Shown piece after piece: positions 1 through 4,522 of a DNA stretch of 9,499 nucleotides. The notes below the pieces were generated by a model. That model did not search any database. It was given only the letters and a program-made list of their open reading frames with translations, and was not told where the DNA came from. The translations under genes were made by a program, and so were the position numbers. The DNA comes from JAFGLY01 sp041309225 (GTDB lineage: Bacteria > Myxococcota_A > UBA796 > JAFGLY01), in NCBI GenBank assembly GCA_041309225.1, contig JBFYZZ010000260.1, positions 1 through 9,499 of the forward strand. The letters run 5' to 3'. Each line of letters begins with the position of its first letter. Positions within the stretch are counted from its first letter, which is position 1.

Positions 1-661
1 CCGCGAGCACCGCCCCGGCCACGACGGTACCCGCTCGCCAGCGCGCCCCCAGCGCCCCGGCGATCGCCGCCGCGGCGGCCGCCCCGACGATGGCGAACGC
101 AGTGTCCGGACCCGCCAGGGCGCCGAGCAGCGGGACGAACACGACCGCCCCGGCGGCCCCCCCCAGCAGATCCGCGGCGTAGAGGCCCGAGACCCGCCCC
201 TTGCGGCGCTGGATGACGCCGGAGACCAGCGCGCCGCCGAGCGCGAAGGGGAACGCGAGGACGGGCAGCAGGGCGGCGAACCACCACGGGTCGAGGAGCG
301 CCGCGGGCGTGGCCGACCGGGCCTGGTAGTTCTCCGGCAGCACGAGTGGCGCCTCGATCACGGGGAAGCGGATCGCCGCGAGCACGGCGACCAGCACCGA
401 TGCGGCGAGGGCCAGGCAGAGGACCGCGACCCGCCGCTCCAGCCCGGCCTCGGGGACGAGGCCGGGGCGCAGGTGCTGGGCCACCGCGCCCACGCTGATG
501 CCGAGCAGGGCGAGCCCGAGCGCGAGGTGCGCGAACTGGGCGAACAGCACCACCGCGAAGAGGCGGGTGAGCAGCAGCTCGTACAGGACGAGCGACCCGC
601 TCGCGAGGCACACCGCGATCGGGAGGGCCGACGTGCGCGTGCCGGGGGGAGCGCTGGACAT
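1..661 (-). CDS. Membrane spermidine-synthase-like protein, N-terminal part (cut by window edge)
   Basis: The frame is open from an ATG (complement of 659-661) to the left edge: 220 codons with no stop. The product is almost all hydrophobic, with predicted membrane segments near residues 12-38, 42-60, 77-98, 125-148, 158-180 and 185-205. Two stretches fit the membrane half of spermidine-synthase-like (SpeE-type) fusion proteins: the opening SGSLVLYELLLTRLF followed by LALLGISVGAV (about 21-60), and GLYAADLLGGAAGAV (159-173), which matches that family's usual 'YaxDLlGAalGa' signature. In such proteins a Rossmann methyltransferase/aminopropyltransferase-like domain normally follows; it would lie outside this window, so catalysis cannot be judged. 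The substrate of these membrane forms is mostly unknown. There is no strong Shine-Dalgarno before the ATG. It is divergent from the lipoprotein gene at 771. The alternative is a generic transporter. Confidence 0.72.
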   Translation of the reverse strand, partial: MSSAPPGTRTSALPIAVCLASGSLVLYELLLTRLFAVVLFAQFAHLALGLALLGISVGAVAQHLRPGLVPEAGLERRVAVLCLALAASVLVAVLAAIRFPVIEAPLVLPENYQARSATPAALLDPWWFAALLPVLAFPFALGGALVSGVIQRRKGRVSGLYAADLLGGAAGAVVFVPLLGALAGPDTAFAIVGAAAAAAIAGALGARWRAGTVVAGAVLA

Positions 662-770
662 GCGGGATCGAGGTCCGGGCCGGGGGCGGGAAGCATACCC
701 CCCCGGCGAAGGACTTGCCGGCGCCTGCGCGCGAGGACATGGTGAGGAACGCACGGGTCCGAAGACCTCC
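662..770. promoter_or_regulatory. Divergent intergenic region between membrane protein and lipoprotein pair
   Basis: This 109-bp stretch separates two divergent starts and should hold promoters for both. For the minus-strand gene, TATGCT (complement of 692-697) is a possible -10 about 30 bp before its ATG, but no good -35 is visible. For the plus-strand gene nothing convincing was found. The ATG of the minus-strand gene sits in a CATG (659-662), which also gives a plus-strand ATG in frame with the lipoprotein gene. No terminator or clear operator was seen. Confidence 0.3.
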
Positions 771-1304
771 ATGATCCTCCTCCTCCTCGCCGCCTGCCAA
801 CCCCCTGGCGACCCCGCGCCGGGTGACGACACCGGCGCCCTCGACGTGCACGCCGTCGAGGCCGGGTTCGAGGCCGCGCTCGTGTACGAGGGCGGCTGCG
901 CCGATGTGGTGCTCTACCGGTGGTCGCCCGACGACACACTCGCCCTCCTCTTCCGGACCACGGGTGTGGTGGCCGCGGCCCACGCCGTCGGCGGCCCCGT
1001 GACCACCACCTGGACCCTCCCCGACCCGGCCGTCGAGGTCGCGCTCCAGGCGGGCGAGCACGTCACCCACGTCGTCTGCAACGACGCCATCGAGCACGAG
1101 GTCGTGGTGGCCCGCACGTGGAGGGCCGGAGCGGGTTCGGCCTCACTCACGGTCACACCCACCGGAGAGGCCACCGAGTGGGAGCTGCCAGCTCGGGGCG
1201 AACTCACGCTCTCCGACGTCGTCCTCGATCCCGAGGACGACGGCGATCCGATCCCCCTCCCCTCCCTCGCCGTCACCGCGGGGGTGGGGTGGTTCCCCGG
1301 CTAG
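771..1304 (+). CDS. Small predicted lipoprotein of unknown function, first of a pair
   Basis: The product has 177 residues. It begins MILLLLAAC, a hydrophobic run ending in a lipobox-like LAAC (Cys9), then a Pro/Gly/Asp linker (QPPGDPAPGDDTG) typical of exported lipoproteins. The mature part is rich in beta-prone valine and threonine stretches, with one cysteine pair (Cys43, Cys103) that could form a disulfide in the periplasm or at the surface. It ends GVGWFPG. The signal is unusually short and has no positive n-region. An in-frame ATG at 660 would add 37 residues, but these are Arg/Gly-rich and unlike a signal peptide, so 771 is preferred. Ribosome binding is weak at best. The next gene follows 22 bp downstream with the same lipoprotein-plus-linker design, suggesting one transcript. 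I do not recognise the family; function is unknown. Confidence 0.7.
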   Translation: MILLLLAACQPPGDPAPGDDTGALDVHAVEAGFEAALVYEGGCADVVLYRWSPDDTLALLFRTTGVVAAAHAVGGPVTTTWTLPDPAVEVALQAGEHVTHVVCNDAIEHEVVVARTWRAGAGSASLTVTPTGEATEWELPARGELTLSDVVLDPEDDGDPIPLPSLAVTAGVGWFPG

Positions 1305-1326
1305 CCCGTCACCCTCAGGACGCTCC

Positions 1327-1812
1327 ATGCTCCCCCTCGTCCCCGCCCTCCTCGCGTTCCTCCGCCTCGCAGCCTGCCCCCCCGGGGCGCTCGTCCTCGC
1401 CCCCGAGGACACCGGTGTCGACGACACGGGTACGGGCGACACCTCGACCGACGATACGGCCTCCATGGGCGAGTGCGAGTCGGGCATCTGCCCGCTCGAG
1501 GTCTCGGAGGCGTGGGCCGAGTGCGGCGACGGCGCCTGGGGGGATCCACGGGTCCTCACGGCGACGCCTGCGGGTCCGGGCGCACTCGTGGTGGTTCTCC
1601 TCCACGCCCAGTCGGGATGCTGCCCCACGGTCGGAGTCGTGGCCGAGGCCCATGTCCGCGGCGAGCCGTTCGTGGAGGCCTTCGTGGACCTCTCCATGGA
1701 CGACTGCGAGTGCGAGTGCCTGCTCGACGTCGGGTTCCGCCTCGACGAGATCCCCGCCGGCACCTACGCGGTGCGCGTGATGGGCGTCGAGACCACCGCC
1801 ACGGTGGAGTAG
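1327..1812 (+). CDS. Small cysteine-rich predicted lipoprotein with Asp-Thr-Gly linker
   Basis: The product has 161 residues. The start is supported by AGGA at 1317-1320, six bases before the ATG. MLPLVPALLAFLRLAAC ends in a lipobox-like LAAC (Cys17). The n-region lacks the usual charge and an Arg (13) sits close to the lipobox, so export is likely but not textbook. A low-complexity acidic linker (about 27-46) repeats DTG/DDT. The mature domain has eight cysteines (50, 55, 66, 98, 99, 127, 129, 131), including adjacent CC and a CxCxC group, followed by LLDVGFRLDEIPAGTYAVRV, which looks like the last strands of a small beta-sandwich. Cysteines this dense suggest disulfides; metal binding by CC and CxCxC is the alternative. 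It is probably co-transcribed with the upstream lipoprotein gene. Function is unknown. Confidence 0.75.
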   Translation: MLPLVPALLAFLRLAACPPGALVLAPEDTGVDDTGTGDTSTDDTASMGECESGICPLEVSEAWAECGDGAWGDPRVLTATPAGPGALVVVLLHAQSGCCPTVGVVAEAHVRGEPFVEAFVDLSMDDCECECLLDVGFRLDEIPAGTYAVRVMGVETTATVE

Positions 1813-1819
1813 ATCGCGC

Positions 1820-1835
1820 ACCGGCCGCGGCCGGT
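1820..1835. other. Perfect 16-bp palindrome after the lipoprotein genes
   Basis: ACCGGCCGCGGCCGGT is a perfect 16-bp palindrome seven bases after the stop codon of the second lipoprotein gene. It could contribute to transcript ending or be a protein-binding site, but no T tract follows and palindromes of this kind arise fairly easily in such GC-rich DNA. Confidence 0.35.
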
Positions 1836-1865
1836 TCGATGGCGTCGGTGAACCCCCCCCAGGCA

Positions 1866-1885
1866 CCGAACGGATCCACGTTCGG
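1866..1885 (+). terminator. Possible terminator-like hairpin for the lipoprotein pair
   Basis: CCGAACG (1866-1872) and CGTTCGG (1879-1885) form a perfect 7-bp stem around a 6-base loop, 53 bp after the stop of the second lipoprotein gene. A C run lies just before it and no U tract follows, so it is not a canonical intrinsic terminator. It may act as an RNA 3'-end stabiliser, or be chance. Confidence 0.3.
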
Positions 1886-1903
1886 GGCGATTCCCTCGAG
1901 GTT

Positions 1904-1976
1904 GGCCCGGAGGGCCGCAGGCACCTCCCCCGTCGGCCCGGAGGGCCGGAGGCACCTCGCGGCCGGCGGGGAGGGC
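1904..1976. repeat. GC-rich interspersed repeat, block 1 (two cores)
   Basis: Two cores of the form GGCCCGGAGGGCCG(C/G)AGG followed by CACCTC occur at 1904-1927 and 1935-1958. They are followed at 1959-1974 by GCGGCCGGCGGGGAGG. The whole block is repeated almost base for base at 2368-2440. Each core contains GGCCC-GGA-GGGCC, a 5-bp stem with a 3-base loop, so the family resembles REP-type palindromic elements. No coding role is seen. Confidence 0.75.
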
Positions 1977-1995
1977 TCCGGGCGACGCGATCCAT

Positions 1996-2020
1996 GAGCG
2001 GACCGGTCCGCTCGCGAGCG
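1996..2020. other. Overlapping perfect palindromes (18 bp and 12 bp)
   Basis: GAGCGGACCGGTCCGCTC (1996-2013) is a perfect 18-bp palindrome and overlaps CGCTCGCGAGCG (2009-2020), a perfect 12-bp one. In addition ATGAGCGGA (1994-2002) is matched in inverse orientation by TCCGCTCAT (2037-2045), giving an alternative longer hairpin. This could be a binding site or a palindromic repeat unit; only one copy is in the window. Confidence 0.45.
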
Positions 2021-2080
2021 CGCCCCTCACCTCGATTCCGCTCATCATCGCGGCGACCGGAGGCCCGACCGACAGCAGGC

Positions 2081-2160
2081 CGCGGGCCCGTAGGGGCCGC
2101 CCCCCACGTCGGCTCGGAGGGCCGCAGGCACCTCGCGGCCGGCGGGGAGGCCCGGAGCGC
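2081..2160. repeat. GC-rich interspersed repeat, block 2 (one core with leader)
   Basis: A leader at 2081-2110 (CGCGGGCCCGT, then G/C-rich to CCACGTC) precedes one core at 2111-2134 and the tail GCGGCCGGCGGGGAGG at 2135-2150. The leader plus core (54 bp) matches 2339-2391 with about three substitutions and one single-base gap. The core here reads GGCTCGGAGGGCC: the C-to-T change still allows a G-U pair, so the 5-bp mini-hairpin is kept in RNA on the plus strand. Confidence 0.75.
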
Positions 2161-2193
2161 AGGGGGCCGGCTGGGGTGATCGAGACTCCCGCT

Positions 2194-2339
2194 GGCCACA
2201 TCTCGGGGAGATGTTGCCAACCTGCCGAGTTGTGGCCGGATTACGGCCATATCTCTGGATTATGGCGTCATCTCCTCGAGTTGTAGCCCCCACACGGCCA
2301 GTACTCCGGGAGATGATCGCAACCTTCCGAGATGTGGCC
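2194..2339. repeat. Array of three 51-bp dyad repeats
   Basis: Three 44-bp units begin at 2194, 2245 and 2296, separated by 7-bp spacers, giving an exact 51-bp period. Each starts with GGCC and ends in (G/A)GCC. Units 1 and 3 agree at 35 of 44 positions by hand alignment, and units 1 and 2 at 30 of 44. Unit 1 is itself an inverted repeat: GGCCACATCTCGG (2194-2206) against CCGAGTTGTGGCC (2225-2237), 12 of 13 paired, with an 18-base loop. The array as a whole is bounded by a perfect 13-bp inverted repeat, GGCCACATCTCGG (2194-2206) and CCGAGATGTGGCC (2327-2339). The stretch is visibly less GC-rich than everything around it. Its right end runs straight into repeat block 3. Role unknown. Confidence 0.7.
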
Positions 2340-2451
2340 GCGGGCCCGTCAGGGCCGCCCCCACGTCGGCCCGGAGGGCCGCAGGCACCTCCCCCTCGGC
2401 CCGGAGGGCCGGAGAGGCACGTCGCGGCCGGCGGGGAGGGCCGGAGCGCCG
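2339..2451. repeat. GC-rich interspersed repeat, block 3 (leader and two cores)
   Basis: This is the most complete copy. It has the leader (2339-2367, as in block 2), a core at 2368-2391, a second core starting at 2398 with a small insertion (GGAGAGGCAC), then the tail GCGGCCGGCGGGGAGG at 2424-2439. It combines the leader of block 2 with the double core of block 1, so blocks 1 and 2 look like partial copies of this arrangement. It abuts the 51-bp array. Confidence 0.72.
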
Positions 2452-2527
2452 GGGACACCCTCCGGCGTGGCGATCGTGAGGACCCCTTGCGGTCCCCGGG
2501 CTCATCCGGCCCGCCCGGCTCTCCGCT

Positions 2528-2541
2528 GCCCCGGCCGGGGC
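2528..2541 (-). terminator. Palindrome just after the sulfatase-like gene
   Basis: GCCCCGGCCGGGGC is a perfect 14-bp palindrome beginning three bases beyond the stop codon of the minus-strand sulfatase-like gene. It could fold at the transcript 3' end, but no U tract follows on the minus strand, so an intrinsic terminator is only a possibility. Confidence 0.3.
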
Positions 2542-2544
2542 GGG

Positions 2545-4350
2545 TCACTCCACGTAGCCCAGCACCTTGAGGTTCTGGAGCGTCCGCTTCGCCTCGGGCT
2601 CGCTCATCTCCACCACCGGCGCCGTCCGGGCCGCCTCGGGCGTCGCGGTCCGCCAGGACGCGGCAGCGGCCTCCACCGGAGCGAAGGCCTCGGGTAGGCG
2701 GGCGTGAAGCGGGGACCGCTCCCCGGGGTCGGTCGCCAGGTCCCAGGCCTCGAGGAGGGCGCCCGTGGTGCGGTCCTGCACGACCTTGCGGTCACCGAGG
2801 AGGAAGGCCACGCGCTGGTCGCGCTCCACGACCACCGGCTCGCCGGCGAGCGGCTCGAGGAGGCTGTGCCCCTGCCAGGCGGAGGGGACCGGCAGCCCCG
2901 CGAGCCGCACGAGCGTGGGCGCCAGGTCGATCAGGCGGCCGGGCCGGTCGCCCTCGGACCCGGCGGGGACGCCGGGACCCCGGATCACGAGCGGGACGCG
3001 GGCCACCTCCTCCCAGAGGTAGGAGGCGTGTCCCAGCTCGCCGTGCTCGAGCAGCTGCTCCCCGTGGTCGGCCGTGAGCACCACGAGGGTGCGATCCGCC
3101 TCGCCGGCGGTGTCGAGGGCGTCGAGGATCCGCCCGACGGCGGTGTCGGCGTCCCGCACAGCCGCCAGGTAGGCGTCGGGGAAGCGGGCCCGCCAGGCGG
3201 CCTCCTCCCACCCGGGCGGCGGGAGGTAGGTGATGCGCGCCGTCCCGTCCGGCGGCGAGCGTCCGATGGCGCTCCAGGCCTCGGCGGAGGGCTCCACCGG
3301 GACGTGGAGGGTCATCATGTGGACGTACAGGAAGGCCGGACCCTCCGCCGCTCCCCAGCCCGACACCTCGTCCACCGCGAGGTCCACGGCGCGGGCGTCG
3401 TTGACGATGCTCCAGGTGTCGAACCCGCGCGCGCATCCCCACGCGGGCTTGAGGATGGGGGAGGCCGTGATCCCCGCGGTGCTCCACCCGGCCCCGGACA
3501 GGACCTGGGCGAGGGTGGGTGCACCGTCGTCGAGGGCCGGGAGCGAGGTGGAGCCCATGCGGTGGTCCCAGCCGTGGGTGCGGGCGTAGCGGGACGTCAT
3601 GTAGGTGGCGAACGAGGGCTGGGTCCAGGTGTACTGGGTCCACGCGCGCCGGAAGACCCTGGCGGAGGCGGCGAAAGCGTCGATACGCGGAGACGTCGGC
3701 AGGGGCTGGCCGTAGACCCCGAGGACGTCGGGCCGGAGCGCGTCCACGAGGAGTACGAGCACGTTGGGGGCAGTCGGCTCCGCCGCCCGGGCAGCGAAGC
3801 CGACGTCCCGGAACCAGGCGGTGCCGGCGGTGGCGTCCCGGAGCTCGACGCAGAGGCGCACCCCCGAGGCACCGTCGGGCCGGTTGGCCGTGCCCCGGAA
3901 CTCCTGCCAGGAGGACGTGCCCCGGAGGCTGCCGATCACCTTCTGCCCTCCCTGCAGGAACTTCCCGTCCGGCCCGTAGAAGGCCGCCAGCACCCTCGCG
4001 CCTTGCCAGGGCTTCGGCGTCTCCACGCCCTCCGTGCGCCAGCGGCCCCGCACGCGGACCCGCCCGGGGACGGGGGAGGGCCCCTCGACACAGGCGGCCG
4101 CGCGCCCGCCCTCGGGACGCGACGTGATGCGGAGCGCCCCGTCGTCGAGCGCGATCTGCTCGCGGCCCGGCCCACGCGGGGCCCACCCGGATCCGATCCC
4201 GGATTCTCCTGGTTGGTCGAATGGATTTGGCGGAAGTGGGTCGACGGCTCCGACGGCCGGCGCGCCGCCGCCCGGCGGACCCGGGGGCCGGCTCCCGCAC
4301 GACGCGAGGAGCGGGATCGCCAGGAGCGCGACGATGGGGAGCCTGGGCAC
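2545..4350 (-). CDS. Sulfatase/alkaline-phosphatase-superfamily lipoprotein with N-terminal carbohydrate-binding-like domain
   Basis: The product has 601 residues. The start is GTG (complement of 4348-4350) with GGAG (complement of 4358-4361) seven bases upstream. Residues 1-18 form a lipoprotein signal (LLASC, Cys18), followed by a Pro/Gly linker. Residues about 45-188 look like a beta-sandwich carbohydrate-binding-type domain (VRVRGRWRTEGV, then SSWQEFRGTANRPDG, then GTAWFRDVGF). The catalytic domain runs from PNVLVLLVDALRPD (195-208, metal-ligand Asp203) through YVHMMTLHVP (342-351), TADHGE (Asp428, His429) and LGHASYLWEEVARVPLVIRGPG (439-460), and ends in NLKVLGYVE. At the nucleophile site it reads TQPSF with Thr243, not the Cys/Ser of formylglycine sulfatases. 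Thr nucleophiles occur in superfamily phosphotransferases and hydrolases (LtaS and EptA types), so a phospho-ester substrate is at least as likely as a sulfate. It is divergent from the glycosyltransferase operon, hinting at a surface-glycan substrate (inference). Confidence 0.88.
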   Translation of the reverse strand: MPRLPIVALLAIPLLASCGSRPPGPPGGGAPAVGAVDPLPPNPFDQPGESGIGSGWAPRGPGREQIALDDGALRITSRPEGGRAAACVEGPSPVPGRVRVRGRWRTEGVETPKPWQGARVLAAFYGPDGKFLQGGQKVIGSLRGTSSWQEFRGTANRPDGASGVRLCVELRDATAGTAWFRDVGFAARAAEPTAPNVLVLLVDALRPDVLGVYGQPLPTSPRIDAFAASARVFRRAWTQYTWTQPSFATYMTSRYARTHGWDHRMGSTSLPALDDGAPTLAQVLSGAGWSTAGITASPILKPAWGCARGFDTWSIVNDARAVDLAVDEVSGWGAAEGPAFLYVHMMTLHVPVEPSAEAWSAIGRSPPDGTARITYLPPPGWEEAAWRARFPDAYLAAVRDADTAVGRILDALDTAGEADRTLVVLTADHGEQLLEHGELGHASYLWEEVARVPLVIRGPGVPAGSEGDRPGRLIDLAPTLVRLAGLPVPSAWQGHSLLEPLAGEPVVVERDQRVAFLLGDRKVVQDRTTGALLEAWDLATDPGERSPLHARLPEAFAPVEAAAASWRTATPEAARTAPVVEMSEPEAKRTLQNLKVLGYVE

Positions 4351-4522
4351 GGGACGTCTCCGGAGCGGGCCGGGGGTACGCGGTCAGGTAGCCGGTTCCG
4401 GAGGGTGGGGGCACGGGGCCGTCCCTCCCGCTCCGGAAACGCGCCGCGCGGACCGGCCGGGATCCCGGGAGTCAGGTACCTTGGAGGCGCCGGCGCGATC
4501 CTGCGCCGATCCCGGGAGCCCC
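4351..4522. promoter_or_regulatory. Divergent promoter region, sulfatase-like gene / glycosyltransferase operon
   Basis: These 172 bp lie between divergent starts and should carry both promoters. TTCCGGAG (4396-4403) and CTCCGGAA (4431-4438) form a perfect 8-bp inverted repeat 27 bp apart, a possible operator for joint control. An 11-bp direct repeat GATCCCGGGAG occurs at 4461-4471 and 4508-4518; the second copy contains the Shine-Dalgarno of the glycosyltransferase gene. CCGGGATCCCGG (4457-4468) is a palindrome. CGGCGC (4491-4496) with GCGCCG (4503-4508) forms a 6-bp hairpin directly before the ribosome binding site. No clear -35/-10 pair was found. Confidence 0.45.

Larger units (their letters stand above)
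1813..2544. other. Repeat-rich gene-free region
   Basis: No convincing gene was found on either strand in these 732 bp. Open frames exist (minus 1764-2201 and 2045-2548, plus 2211-2570), but their products are Arg/Pro/Gly-rich, change character at repeat borders and lack ribosome binding sites. The region lies between the 3' ends of two convergent units (plus-strand lipoproteins, minus-strand sulfatase-like gene), which is where interspersed repeats usually accumulate. It holds GC-rich repeat blocks at 1904-1976, 2081-2160 and 2339-2451, palindromes at 1820-1835 and 1996-2020, a hairpin at 1866-1885 and a three-unit 51-bp array at 2194-2339, each listed separately. Confidence 0.75.

Noticed and set aside
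706..719. Sigma-54-type promoter for the minus-strand membrane protein (GG-N10-GC spacing)
   Set aside because: Only the GG and GC dinucleotides and their spacing fit; several consensus positions are wrong, and such spacing is common by chance in GC-rich DNA.
358..939. Minus-strand open frame of 193 codons crossing the divergent intergenic region
   Set aside because: It is Arg-rich and low complexity, and overlaps two better genes in other frames. The frame starting at the complement of 661 gives a clean membrane protein with family motifs.
2194..2339. CRISPR-like array
   Set aside because: Only three units, diverged from each other by 20-30 percent, with 7-bp spacers. Real CRISPR repeats are near-identical with spacers of about 30 bp, and no cas gene is nearby.
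2194..2339. Intact miniature transposon (MITE) bounded by the 13-bp inverted repeat
   Set aside because: The ends are perfect inverted repeats but no target-site duplication is visible, and the same motif recurs inside as part of the tandem units, which explains the terminal symmetry.
2045..2548. Minus-strand open frame of 167 codons in the repeat region
   Set aside because: It consists of translated repeats (a 17-residue period from the 51-bp units plus Pro/Gly-rich repeat blocks), has no ribosome binding site and overlaps the stop of the sulfatase-like gene.
4034..4522. Upstream extension of the first glycosyltransferase by 163 residues
   Set aside because: It overlaps the well-supported sulfatase-like gene antisense and its divergent promoter. 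The extra residues are Arg/Pro/Gly-rich, and ATG 4523 has a Shine-Dalgarno directly before the first membrane segment.
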